This document shows, in pieces, positions 37,606 to 46,356 of a stretch of 64,000 nt of DNA. The translations under genes and the position numbers were made by a program. The notes beneath the pieces were generated by a model. The model saw only the letters and a program-made list of their open reading frames with translations, did not search any database and was not told where the DNA came from. The stretch's first letter is position 1. Each line of letters begins with the position of its first letter. This stretch comes from Antrihabitans stalactiti (GTDB lineage Bacteria; Actinomycetota; Actinomycetes; Mycobacteriales; Mycobacteriaceae): positions 558,001-622,000 of the forward strand of contig NZ_VCQU01000002.1 of assembly GCF_012932915.1 (NCBI RefSeq), read 5' to 3'.

Positions 37606-38759
37606 CCAAGTGCCCCAGGTGCTTTCACCCGGTGGATCCGAACAACTACGTCTGGATGTGCGTGTCCGGGCGCTGCGAGGCCAAACCGGATCCGGCTGCA
37701 AGCGCCTTCACCGGCGGTCCCGTCGCTAGCGGGCCGATCCTGCAGTTGCGTCAGGCACCCGGCGCTGCGCCGGGCTGGGCGCCGCCCGATGGGGCTGCCT
37801 GCCCGACCTGCAACGAACGCACACCCGAGGTGTGCGCAATGTGTCACTATCGCTACCCGGAGGGCTGGCGTCAGGCACAAGCGACGTGCATCGCCATGGC
37901 AGGTGCACGTGCTACAGGTAAGAGTCTCTACATCGCGGTTGTCATCAAACAGCTCGAACAGTTAGGTGAGCGACTCGGTTGTTCCGTCGAGCCTGCGACG
38001 CAGCTGACCCAGACGAACTACCAGACTTACTACGAGAAGCCACTGTACGAGGAACGCGGACTTATGCAGTCCACCCAGCGTGCCGACGTCGAAGGTTCCT
38101 ATCAACGAGAGCCGCTGATCTTCAGTCTCGGGCTGTGGGGCGGAGTCCGCCGTTATGTGGTCATACGGGATGTCGCGGGGGAGGACCTGGAATCGAGTGC
38201 GTCCCAAGCGCTACACCTCAGTTTCTTCGCAAACGCTGACGGCGTGTTCTTCATGTTCGATCCGCTCAAGGTGTCCGAGATCCGCGACCAACTGATGGAC
38301 TTGGTTCCCAGTCAACTTCGGATTGGTGGTGAACCGAAGACGGTGCTGAGCAATGTCCTTATGAGCGTTGGGATCGGTACGCCGAAGGTCGCTGTAATTC
38401 TCTCCAAATTCGATGCGTTGCAGGCGCTTCGGAAGGTCGATGGTTCCGAGTGGAGCCAGCTGATGGCGAACCCGGGGGCCGCGTACCTGCGTGATCCGAG
38501 CATGAGTGTCCGCTACAACGATGTCGATGGCGAGTTGCTGCACCAAGAAGTCCGCAGCCTCTTGTTGAAGCTGCACGCCGGCCCTTTGGTCGCGGCTGTT
38601 GAAAACCCGACGAGCGGTGCGCCTATCCCGTTCCGCTTCTTCGCTGTCTCGGCACTCGGCGATTCCCCGATCGGCGAGAACATTCACTCGCGCGGAATCG
38701 CACCGTTTCGGTGCGTCGATCCAGTCCGCTGGATTCTGTCGCCCGTCGGCGTCCTCTGA
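37602..38759 (+). CDS. TRAFAC-type GTPase with N-terminal zinc ribbons (operon gene 9)
   Basis: 385 residues. The N-terminus has C-x2-C...C-x4-C (Cys4, 7, 20, 25) and a second CPTC...CAMC pair (about residues 67-85), a treble-clef or zinc-ribbon unit. The G domain follows: G1 GARATGKS (about 102-109), G3 IRDVAGED, G4 LSKFDAL in place of NKxD, and G5 VSALGDS. It resembles the double-GTPase/TRAFAC group linked to GAP1 proteins. It should be the energy-using switch of the operon, partnered with the GAP1-like and vWA proteins next to it. Atypical G4 leaves guanine specificity to be tested. Confidence 0.83.
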   Translation: MTKCPRCFHPVDPNNYVWMCVSGRCEAKPDPAASAFTGGPVASGPILQLRQAPGAAPGWAPPDGAACPTCNERTPEVCAMCHYRYPEGWRQAQATCIAMAGARATGKSLYIAVVIKQLEQLGERLGCSVEPATQLTQTNYQTYYEKPLYEERGLMQSTQRADVEGSYQREPLIFSLGLWGGVRRYVVIRDVAGEDLESSASQALHLSFFANADGVFFMFDPLKVSEIRDQLMDLVPSQLRIGGEPKTVLSNVLMSVGIGTPKVAVILSKFDALQALRKVDGSEWSQLMANPGAAYLRDPSMSVRYNDVDGELLHQEVRSLLLKLHAGPLVAAVENPTSGAPIPFRFFAVSALGDSPIGENIHSRGIAPFRCVDPVRWILSPVGVL

Positions 38760-38774
38760 AACGGAAGTCAACAG

Positions 38775-39458
38775 ATGAGCTATCTACCGCCGCCCTCGGA
38801 CCCCTTCTCGAACGGCGGATCGGCGCCGCCGCCCGATTGGGGATCGTCGTGGCCGCCACCTGCGCCCTTCACGTCCGCGCCCTTCGCGTCCGTCCCCGTG
38901 CCGGCGACGCCGGCTAATCGGGGCGGATACGCGGCGGCCGACAAACCGCCCGGAACAATTTGGGTCGCGTTCGGCCTGACCCTTGCTGCGGCAGTTGTTT
39001 TGCTTGGAAGTGGAATCCGCTGGGCCCTATGGATTTTCGATCTGAGACGCTACGCGGCGGGTGTCACCGACACTATCCCAGACGGGGAGGTGTCAGGCTT
39101 CTCGGCTGCGCAGGTCGGCGGCTGGGCTGATGATGCGGCCATGTCCGTAGTGATCGTGTTAGCGATCCTGTACATCCTGATCGCCGCCGTTTATGTGCTG
39201 ATGGCGTTCCTGGCGAAAGCGGGAAGCGAGGCGGGCCGGATTGTCTCGACGGTATTCGCCGGATTGTCGTCGATCTTCGTCTTGGGCGGGCCGATTAGCT
39301 GGCTGATCGTGGCCCTGGGCGTCGGCGCGGTCGTCTGTATGTGGCTCGCGCCATCCACCGCGTACATCCAGGTGAAGAAGATCGCCCGCACCGGAATCGT
39401 GCCAAGCGCTTACCCTCCGCCACCTGGACCGCAAGGGACGTACGGATATCCGTATTAA
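38775..39458 (+). CDS. Proline-rich four-TM protein (operon gene 10)
   Basis: 227 residues with GGAAG upstream of ATG 38775. A Pro/Ala-rich N-terminus (PPPSDPFSNGGSAPPPDWG) precedes hydrophobic helices around 58-80, 115-142, 150-175 and 180-200, and a short tail APSTAYIQVKK...YPYPY type with repeated Pro/Tyr. The pattern resembles small actinobacterial membrane proteins of unknown function. It closes the operon, ending 10 bases from the convergent lipoprotein gene. Confidence 0.65.
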   Translation: MSYLPPPSDPFSNGGSAPPPDWGSSWPPPAPFTSAPFASVPVPATPANRGGYAAADKPPGTIWVAFGLTLAAAVVLLGSGIRWALWIFDLRRYAAGVTDTIPDGEVSGFSAAQVGGWADDAAMSVVIVLAILYILIAAVYVLMAFLAKAGSEAGRIVSTVFAGLSSIFVLGGPISWLIVALGVGAVVCMWLAPSTAYIQVKKIARTGIVPSAYPPPPGPQGTYGYPY

Positions 39459-39468
39459 CGAGCCCGGA

Positions 39469-39813
39469 TCAGTACCCGTTCTTCGGCTCGAAACCCGGGT
39501 CGGGAAGTTCGGGCGGCGCATCGGATTGAGGGACCGGCGCGACGGTTTGCGGTGCAGGAGCGACAGTTTGCGGCACTGCCGGCACCGGAGCGGCCGGTGT
39601 CGTTGGTTCGACTGGAGTCACGACTGTCTCGGGTGCGACTGTCGGCGGCGCACTGGTCTCGGCCATGGTCGTAGCGCTTTCCGACGTCGTCTTTGCTGGG
39701 GTCGACCCCGTGCTTGTCTCGGTGGAAGAGCCGGAATCGTCGCTGCAGGCAGACAATGCGAGCACGAGTCCGAACCCAACTGTAGCCAACATGCCGGTGC
39801 GCTTTGACGTCAT
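39469..39813 (-). CDS. Small Pro/Thr/Val-rich lipoprotein
   Basis: 114 residues with a lipoprotein signal peptide (MLATVGFGLVLALSAC, lipobox LSAC) and a mature part almost wholly low-complexity Ser/Thr then Pro/Val/Ala repeats (QTVAPAPQTVAPVPQ). Such chains usually serve as wall-spanning stalks. Its upstream region shares the 15-base motif with the start of the large operon, so it may be co-regulated. Confidence 0.75.
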   Translation of the reverse strand: MTSKRTGMLATVGFGLVLALSACSDDSGSSTETSTGSTPAKTTSESATTMAETSAPPTVAPETVVTPVEPTTPAAPVPAVPQTVAPAPQTVAPVPQSDAPPELPDPGFEPKNGY

Positions 39814-40034
39814 CGAATCTCCTCACCCTGGAGCTCTTTGGCCCCTCTCCTCCACTGCGCCATGGTCTTTCGGACGCGGACGCGCGGCGCCGCAAAGCCT
39901 AGCACTTGTGTCAGCTGCTGCGACTGTCATGCAAACGACGGACGGCGCACTTACGTCGGATCGGACATACTGCGGAGTCGGAGTGCGTGGGCCACTGGGT
40001 CCGGATCGACGCCTAGGACGAAAGGAACGCGAGA
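39814..40034. promoter_or_regulatory. Divergent promoter region, second copy of 15-base motif
   Basis: Separates the lipoprotein (minus) from the SGNH/acyltransferase operon (plus). TGCTGCGACTGTCAT lies at 39916-39930. The following bases GCAAAC match the other site (TCGAAC) at four of six positions. No other inverted repeat was noted. Confidence 0.45.
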
Positions 40035-40958
40035 GTGCGAATGTCGCTGGGCACGGGTGGAGTCGGTCCACGGGCTGCTGCGTTTGTGATGGCATTGGCA
40101 GCGGCGTGCTCGACGGTGCTTGCCGTACCCTCAGCCAGCGCGGCGCCCATTGGACGAACGCTTGTGGTTTTGGGCGATTCCTTCACCGCAACATCCCCAT
40201 TCGTAGGGGGAGATCCCGACGGGTGCACGAGACCACCGACGGCATGGCCGGCGCGGCTTGCGGCGGCGAGTGGATTGCTGGGAACCCCTGGCTACGAGGA
40301 CGTCTCGTGTAGCGGTGGGAGCATCGATACAGGCGGTGGCTGGACGCTCGTGCATCAAGCTCGGAAGGCGGCTGCCGACGGTGCGTTCGGCGATTCAACA
40401 CGAGCTGTGCTCATTCAGATCGGGTGGAACGACACGTGGGGCGCGTCACCGGGCCGAGCGTTTCCATCGATCGACTGTCTGATGGATGTGATCCGAGGCT
40501 GCGGTTTCGATGCAATCAGCCAGGGCCGTCTACCCGACTTCCTCGCTGTAACCCCGCTTGCGTTTGCCGACCGTACTCGCGAGGTGGTCAATTACATCAA
40601 GTACTACGCGCCGAAGTCCCGGATCGTCTTCGTGGGCTACCCGGAGGTTTTTCCGCCTGGACAGTCGACTGCGTGTCTGAGCCTTCCAGCCGGCGGCCAG
40701 GTGGTTCAGCCTCGAGCTGAGGGCTACATTGCATTCCTAGACCACCTTGACGCGGCACAGCGCGGTGCGGCAGGCGTACTCGGAGTCGAATTCTTTGATG
40801 CGCGATCCGTGACCGCCCGCCACGGCAGTTGTGCCGCAGATTCGTGGATCGGTGGATTTACCGAACCGAACTCATTGTTCGTCGGAGCACCGATCCATCC
40901 CTCGGTTGCCGGCAACGAGGTTTTGGCTGCGGCATTGCGTGCGCAACTGGGTCTTTGA
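40035..40958 (+). CDS. Secreted SGNH-family hydrolase
   Basis: 307 residues from GTG 40035 (AAAGGA 8 bases upstream) or ATG 40041. The signal peptide ends ...VPSASAAPIG. Block I is VVLGDSFTAT with the nucleophile Ser, block II SCSGGSIDT, block III IGWNDTW. In block V the conserved Asp three residues before the catalytic His is replaced: GAPIHPSVAG has Ala there. Some SGNH enzymes work with a Ser-His dyad, so activity is not excluded. Six Cys suggest disulfides. The gene is followed after two bases by a membrane acyltransferase, a pairing common in envelope O-acylation/deacylation. Confidence 0.8.
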   Translation: MRMSLGTGGVGPRAAAFVMALAAACSTVLAVPSASAAPIGRTLVVLGDSFTATSPFVGGDPDGCTRPPTAWPARLAAASGLLGTPGYEDVSCSGGSIDTGGGWTLVHQARKAAADGAFGDSTRAVLIQIGWNDTWGASPGRAFPSIDCLMDVIRGCGFDAISQGRLPDFLAVTPLAFADRTREVVNYIKYYAPKSRIVFVGYPEVFPPGQSTACLSLPAGGQVVQPRAEGYIAFLDHLDAAQRGAAGVLGVEFFDARSVTARHGSCAADSWIGGFTEPNSLFVGAPIHPSVAGNEVLAAALRAQLGL

Positions 40959-40960
40959 CA

Positions 40961-42208
40961 ATGACTACGAGTGTGACTATCGATCTGGCGGTGTCGCCGC
41001 GGTCGCGGCTGCCGTCGCTCACTGGCGCCCGTTGGTGGGCGGCGGTCGCGGTGTTTGTCCTTCATGCACTCGTGTTTCTCCCGGTGTACCCGTTCCAGAA
41101 GTCGGATCTTTTCCGAACGATCCATTGGCTTGTTCCGATGCAACTCGGCGCCGCCGGCGTGACGTTCTTCTTCGTCCTGTCCGGCTTCGTGATCTGTTGG
41201 TCGTATCGCCAAGGCGATTCGATCGGCAACTTTTACCGGAAGAGGATTCTCAAGATCTACCCGACGCATATCCTCGCGGCTGCGGTCTTCGTCCTCGCAG
41301 CATCGGTCCCTTTGATGCGCTTGGTGGTTTGGCTTCCAAACTTGGTCTTGGTTCACACCTGGGTGCCGAAATCGACGACGGTGGGCGGACTAAATGTGCC
41401 GTCGTGGTCGCTGTGCGCAGAAATGCTCTTCTACCTGAGCTTTCCGGTGCTAGCGCCCTTTGTTGCGCGGATTCCAGCAGCTCGCATCGGTTGGGCGATC
41501 GCAGGACTGTTCGTGGCAATCCTGTTGCTACACACTGCATTCTACATATGGGCCGATGGTCCGAAGGGAATTGCGAACGCTTTCGCCCCCCGACTGTTGC
41601 CGGGCGACGATTCGCCGGAGTTTGAGATCCATTCGTCACCCGCGTGGTTCGCCCGCGAGAATATACCGGTGTCGCCGTCGTACTGGCTGAGCTACACCTT
41701 CCCGCTATCGCGGCTGCCGGAGTTCTATCTCGGTGTGCTTGTTGCGAGGCTTGTCGCGGAGAACCGATGGAGAAACACCCGCATGGCTCCTGTTCTTGCC
41801 AGCCTTTGTGTCGCCTATGCGGCGACGTGGGTTGTCCCGGTCAACTACAAAATGTCGGTGCTAATGCTTTTGCCGATGACCGCCCTTATCGCGACGGTGG
41901 CGATGCGGGACATTCGTGGTGCTTCGCGATGGAGCGCGACGCCGCGGATGGTGTGGCTGGGCAACGTGTCGTACGCCTTCTACATGATTCAGTTCCCGGT
42001 CATGGCGATCGTGACTCGCGTGTTCATCGGAGGGAATCGGTACTCGGCGACGGGCTGGTTGGCCTGGACGGCGGTGGTGTTCGCGCTGTCTTTGATCGCA
42101 GCCGCAGCGATTTATCGATGGGTTGATATGCCGATCATGACTCGTTGGGCGCGTCCGAAATCTCAGGAAGTCGCGCTGCATTCGTCGCGAGTGGATCCGG
42201 CTCGATGA
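40961..42208 (+). CDS. Membrane acyltransferase (acyltransferase-3, OafA-like)
   Basis: 415 residues from ATG 40961. Polytopic protein with about ten TM helices; helix 1 carries the conserved His (ARWWAAVAVFVLHALVF) and the second block FFFVLSGFVICWSYR is typical of acyltransferase-3 enzymes, which O-acylate extracytoplasmic glycans or lipids. It follows the SGNH gene by two bases and overlaps the next gene (ATGA at 42205), so four genes are tightly coupled. The acceptor is unknown. Confidence 0.88.
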   Translation: MTTSVTIDLAVSPRSRLPSLTGARWWAAVAVFVLHALVFLPVYPFQKSDLFRTIHWLVPMQLGAAGVTFFFVLSGFVICWSYRQGDSIGNFYRKRILKIYPTHILAAAVFVLAASVPLMRLVVWLPNLVLVHTWVPKSTTVGGLNVPSWSLCAEMLFYLSFPVLAPFVARIPAARIGWAIAGLFVAILLLHTAFYIWADGPKGIANAFAPRLLPGDDSPEFEIHSSPAWFARENIPVSPSYWLSYTFPLSRLPEFYLGVLVARLVAENRWRNTRMAPVLASLCVAYAATWVVPVNYKMSVLMLLPMTALIATVAMRDIRGASRWSATPRMVWLGNVSYAFYMIQFPVMAIVTRVFIGGNRYSATGWLAWTAVVFALSLIAAAAIYRWVDMPIMTRWARPKSQEVALHSSRVDPAR

Positions 42209-43413
42209 CCGGGCACGGTCCGAGGCCGCCTGGGGTATCCGACGGTGCCGATTTCCCACCGCCAGTGGGATATTCGGCGCCGCAGTACCCCGCTCCGGTA
42301 TTCCCGGGGCAGATTGTTCCTCCGATCTCGCCGCCAGCAGCGCCACCACCGCCACACCAGCGGCGTTCGCGAGTGCCATTGTTGGTAGGTGCTGTTCTGG
42401 CGACGTTATTTCTCGTGGTAGGTCTCGTCATCGGTACGCGTGATGACTCGGGGCCTTCGGCGGAACAGGCAAGCGTCGCCGCGACATCCGCGTCGGTGAC
42501 GCAGAGTTCGGCAGCGCGGACGCCGCGCTCGGCTTTCTTGCCGGTCGGTTCCAGTCCGTGGGGTGTTGCGGTGGATCCGATCCTGGGCGTCGCGCTCGTG
42601 AGCAATGCCGATGACGACACAGTCACCATTTTCGACACCGCATTGCAGACGGTCGTCGCCACGATTCCCGCAGCGAACAAACCGGCTGCTATCGCGATCG
42701 ATCCGGCTACGCACTCGGGCTATGTGACATGCGCGGAAGACGACGTAGTGATGGTCATCGATCTGTCCAGCCGGTCGGTTATGCGCACCATTCCCGTTGG
42801 CGACGCGCCCTATGGGGTTGCGGTTGACAGTTCCGCTGGTAAGGCGTACACAACGAACTTCGAGTCCGATACGTTGTCGGTCATAGATCTCGCGTCGGCC
42901 GCGGTGACGGCTACCGTTCGGGTCGGCGATCATCCGTATGGCGTCGCCGTTGACCGATCGAGCGGGCATGTGATGGTCGTGAATGCCGGTGACGACTCGA
43001 TGAGCGTGGTCGATCCGACGGCGAGACAGGTCGTGATGACGATTGCAGTGGGTGATGAGCCTTGGGGTGTCGCGGTCGATTCGAAGGGTACCGCGTACGT
43101 GGCAAATCACGCGCAGGATTCAGTGTCGGTAGTCGATCTCGCGGTTGGGTCGACGTCGGCGACGATTGCGGTGCAAAGCGGACCCGTTGGCGTAGCCGTC
43201 GATGATGCGACGTCGACCGTCTACGTCACCAATCACGGCACCAACACCGTGAGCGTGCTCGATGCTTCGGCGCACTCTGTTGTATCAACCATCCCGGTCG
43301 GGGCCAATCCTCACGGCGCCGCATACGACCCGGTAGCCCACACCGCGTACTTCACCAACTTCACCGAACACACGATGACCGCAATCGTCGACATTGACGC
43401 GTGGGCGCGATGA
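42205..43413 (+). CDS. Membrane-anchored YVTN beta-propeller protein with FPG motif
   Basis: 402 residues. The cytosolic N-terminus holds YSAPQYPAPVFPGQIVPP, then HQRRSR and one TM helix (VPLLVGAVLATLFLVVGLVIG). The exported domain is a seven-bladed propeller made of roughly 42-residue repeats of the form PYGVAVD...YVTNH..DSVSVVDL. YVTN propellers are binding scaffolds, often on cell surfaces. Coupling at both ends (ATGA overlaps) with an acyltransferase and a serine hydrolase suggests a shared envelope process. Confidence 0.82.
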   Translation: MTGHGPRPPGVSDGADFPPPVGYSAPQYPAPVFPGQIVPPISPPAAPPPPHQRRSRVPLLVGAVLATLFLVVGLVIGTRDDSGPSAEQASVAATSASVTQSSAARTPRSAFLPVGSSPWGVAVDPILGVALVSNADDDTVTIFDTALQTVVATIPAANKPAAIAIDPATHSGYVTCAEDDVVMVIDLSSRSVMRTIPVGDAPYGVAVDSSAGKAYTTNFESDTLSVIDLASAAVTATVRVGDHPYGVAVDRSSGHVMVVNAGDDSMSVVDPTARQVVMTIAVGDEPWGVAVDSKGTAYVANHAQDSVSVVDLAVGSTSATIAVQSGPVGVAVDDATSTVYVTNHGTNTVSVLDASAHSVVSTIPVGANPHGAAYDPVAHTAYFTNFTEHTMTAIVDIDAWAR

Positions 43414-44663
43414 TGCGTTGGCGGAGCCGCTCGGTGTCGTTCTTTGCTTTGGTAATTCTGGTTGGCGGGTGTACGGCCGCACACTCCGGTGAACCCTCGT
43501 CCGAACAACCCGCAGCGGCGGACGTAGTTAAGGTTTCGACGCCCGATACGTCGCCACGGCCGAACGATCCAGGCCTCGATGCCAAGTTAGCTCCAGTGGT
43601 GTCGTCGGCTGTGGCGCTGGCAGAGATTCCAGCCGCGGTCGTATTTGTCGTAACACCGAGCGGCTCTTGGGCGGAGGCCTACGGGACGCGTGCCTTCGCT
43701 GGGACGGATCCGGTTACCGTCGACGATCGATTCAGAGTCGGGTCCGTGACAAAAACTATGGTGGCGACCGTTGTTCTCCAACTTGTCGAACAAGGAAAAC
43801 TGAGTCTTTCGGACAAGGTGTCAAAGTTCTACCCGGAATTTCCCGACGGCGAGGAGATCACGATCGAACAGCTGCTGGACATGCGTAGCGGGTTGTTCAG
43901 TTACACGGAGGACGTGTCCTTTAACGAGACACTCGACGACAATCCCGGCTACGTCTGGAAGCCTGCGGAGCTCCTCGCTATTGCCACGTCGCATTCGCCG
44001 TACTTCGAACCCGGCAATGGCTTCCGGTACTCGAACACGAACACTGTGCTCGTAGCATCGATCGCGCAGCAGGTGACTGGGGAAACCCTCGGAGATCTGT
44101 TACAGGAGAGGATTTTCGAGCCGCTTGGCCTCCATGAGACCTCATTTCCGGCCGACGGCGATCACACCATGCCGGTGCCGTCGCCGCGTGGATATCTTTA
44201 CGGGACGAATGTGTCGGCGCTCCAGACTGTGCAGTTGCCCGATGCGCAACTCCAGGCGGCGCGGACGGGTGCACTGTTCCCGCACGATGTGACGGAGTTG
44301 GACCCGTCGTGGATCTGGGCGGCAGGCGGCGTGATCTCGACTGCCGCGGATCTGGCGACGTACGCGAGGGCCCTGGTCGATGGACACTTACTTACGCACG
44401 AGATCGACCGATTGCGCATCGAGAGCTTGGGGCAGCTCGACGAAACTAATCCGGCAACAATCAGATACGGGTTGGGGTGGATGTCCTTTGGTCCGATGAT
44501 CGGCCACGATGGCGCGATCCCCGGCTTTCAGACGTTCATGGGCCGTGAGCCCGCCTCCGGGACCACGATCGTCGTGTTTTGCACTATGCGAGACAGCCCG
44601 ACAGGCGTACGGCCGGCGAATGAAATTGCGAAGAACGTCTTCCGTGCGCTCCACGAAAACTAG
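43410..44663 (+). CDS. Class C beta-lactamase-like serine hydrolase, lipoprotein
   Basis: 417 residues from ATG 43410, which overlaps the previous stop. The lipoprotein signal ends LVGGC. The serine-hydrolase fold shows the S-x-x-K motif in RVGSVTKTM (nucleophile Ser), the Y-x-N motif in FRYSNTN, and IGHDGAIPGF near the C-terminus, where HxG replaces KTG. Relatives include DD-carboxypeptidases, esterases and LpqK-type mycobacterial lipoproteins, so true beta-lactam hydrolysis is only one option. Last gene of the coupled operon. Confidence 0.85.
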   Translation: MMRWRSRSVSFFALVILVGGCTAAHSGEPSSEQPAAADVVKVSTPDTSPRPNDPGLDAKLAPVVSSAVALAEIPAAVVFVVTPSGSWAEAYGTRAFAGTDPVTVDDRFRVGSVTKTMVATVVLQLVEQGKLSLSDKVSKFYPEFPDGEEITIEQLLDMRSGLFSYTEDVSFNETLDDNPGYVWKPAELLAIATSHSPYFEPGNGFRYSNTNTVLVASIAQQVTGETLGDLLQERIFEPLGLHETSFPADGDHTMPVPSPRGYLYGTNVSALQTVQLPDAQLQAARTGALFPHDVTELDPSWIWAAGGVISTAADLATYARALVDGHLLTHEIDRLRIESLGQLDETNPATIRYGLGWMSFGPMIGHDGAIPGFQTFMGREPASGTTIVVFCTMRDSPTGVRPANEIAKNVFRALHEN

Positions 44664-45189
44664 CGACACTCAGATCGCCGCAGAGTAGATATATATTGAG
44701 CGCAGGATTACTCACGCGTTTGCAGTGCGTCGGGCAAGGCAATCATTCAGCGTGGTCGTCGTGAGCGCGGGTGGTGCTAGGCGGGCTTCTTGAAAAGCGC
44801 GCCGGACTTTCCGTGTCTCGGATCCCGCTGACCGACCTGAGTCCGAGAGTTTGAAGTCTGGATTCCTCGGCTGCGCGACTTCACCGTTGCCGCGACCGCG
44901 ACGGAATCACCGCTGACGTGCTTTGACGTCAGAAGGGGAGTGCCGCGCAGGGCGTTGGAGCGAGGCGGTCGTACCGACACTGGCAACGTCTTCCATACAG
45001 TCTTTGTCACGTCACCTGACTCCAGGGTGAACTCCGTCTAGTCAACAGTTGGCTAAAGAGCCAATGCCGCCAGCTCATGCCAGTGAGGTGTCGACCATCT
45101 GAACGACTGCGCGGCCCGCGCCCCACTGGGACGATGTGTCGAGAAGCGAGCGCTGAATCAGCATTAGCTTCCGGGCACGGGAGGTCGCG
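44664..45189. other. Gap with AT-rich tract and possible coding remnant
   Basis: 526 bases without a clear gene. An AT tract (TAGATATATATTGAG, about 44686-44700) follows the serine hydrolase. On the minus strand 44777-45033 an open frame encodes about 85 residues (TEFTLESGDVTKTVWKTL...) that look like the C-terminal part of a real protein but lack a credible start region; it may be a fragment. The right end holds the promoter and GGGAGG site of the next gene. Confidence 0.3.
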
Positions 45190-45747
45190 ATGGAAGTGCT
45201 GGCCGTTGTGGGAGCTATTGCGTTCCTCTTTGTAGTCGGCTGGATTTGGTCGTCCCTCACCGAGGCGGTGGAGGACAAGGCGAGCGACCTCACCGACAAG
45301 GCGGTCTACGGTCAGCAGCGCTATGCGGCCGGCGAGTTGGGGACCAACGCTCTGAAGATCCGCACCTCCCTCGCATCCGACAAGTTGTGGAACGAGCTCG
45401 TCTTCCGCCTGCCGTTGCCCTCTAGCAAACCCCGATTCGTGGACTCGCTGTACATCGCTGGTGAGCTGCCAAGCACCAAGGATGGCAACCATGGATTGAG
45501 GGTTGACTGGAATGAGTGCGTTCGGTCCGCCATCTTCGTCATTCGGGAAGCCGACGGCCAGACAGTCTGCGAACACGCGATGCTGCGATGGGTAGATAAC
45601 GGCCAAGCGATGCGTATCGCCGTCAAGCACTTCGCGTCCTTGCGGGAAAATCTCGTCGCAATTGTGGCTTCTGTTGACCCACATGCACGCGCCGTGCTCG
45701 TGGATGAGAACGACCGAGAAGTGCCATTCGCCCCTGCGCAGCGATAA
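45190..45747 (+). CDS. N-terminally anchored protein of unknown function
   Basis: 185 residues, ATG 45190 preceded by GGGAGG. An N-terminal TM helix (VLAVVGAIAFLFVVGWIWSSL) is followed by a short charged helix and a soluble alpha/beta domain (DKLWNELVFRLPLPSS...LRWVDNGQAMRIAVKHFASL). No family is recognised. It lies 27 bases upstream of a second protein with the same layout, and the two are probably co-expressed. Confidence 0.6.
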   Translation: MEVLAVVGAIAFLFVVGWIWSSLTEAVEDKASDLTDKAVYGQQRYAAGELGTNALKIRTSLASDKLWNELVFRLPLPSSKPRFVDSLYIAGELPSTKDGNHGLRVDWNECVRSAIFVIREADGQTVCEHAMLRWVDNGQAMRIAVKHFASLRENLVAIVASVDPHARAVLVDENDREVPFAPAQR

Positions 45748-45774
45748 CTGAAACTAGAGAGAGGTGAATTCACC

Positions 45775-46356
45775 GTGCAAGGATTAGCAATTCTCGTTGG
45801 CATCGTGGTTGTCGTCATGGTCGGGATGTGGATCTTAGAGACTATGGTCGACGGCTTGATCGGTGGTCTGTTTAGATTGATTTCAGCCCCATTCAACGCG
45901 GCCGGAAGGGCGCGTGAAAAAAGTAAGATGGACAAGTACGTCAACGGCCTCTATTTCGACACGTCGACGCCAGTGAATCACCTGCGCGGGGCTCTCGCCC
46001 AACACTTCAACAAAGGTGATCTACACCCCGCAAACAAAGTTATCGTGCAAACGGACGAGCCGGGCATATTCATCATTGGCATCGCCTGGCACGAGCAAGT
46101 CGAATTCACTATGGAGGATGGTTCAAAAGCGCACGGCTCAGGGCTACCCGTGATTGTCGCCGAATTGACCTATGAAAGCCGCGGGCCACGCACGATAGGT
46201 CGAATGCGCCTCACTCGGTTCCCGCACGATCTGGGCTGGGCGGAGAGCGCCGTAATGGATAACATATTTCCTTGGTGCTGTGCACCTATCTACGAATTGG
46301 ACCCGTCAGCCGTGCTGCACGAGCATCAGGACGCGGTGCGGACCGGCATCCGCTGA
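45775..46356 (+). CDS. N-terminally anchored protein of unknown function
   Basis: 193 residues from GTG 45775 (AGAGAGG upstream). A hydrophobic N-terminus (LAILVGIVVVVMVGMWILE) is followed by a second amphipathic segment and a soluble domain (KVIVQTDEPGIFIIGIAWHEQVEFTM in part, with Cys pair PWCCAPIYEL). The layout parallels the preceding protein, though clear sequence similarity is not obvious by eye. Function unknown. Confidence 0.6.
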   Translation: MQGLAILVGIVVVVMVGMWILETMVDGLIGGLFRLISAPFNAAGRAREKSKMDKYVNGLYFDTSTPVNHLRGALAQHFNKGDLHPANKVIVQTDEPGIFIIGIAWHEQVEFTMEDGSKAHGSGLPVIVAELTYESRGPRTIGRMRLTRFPHDLGWAESAVMDNIFPWCCAPIYELDPSAVLHEHQDAVRTGIR

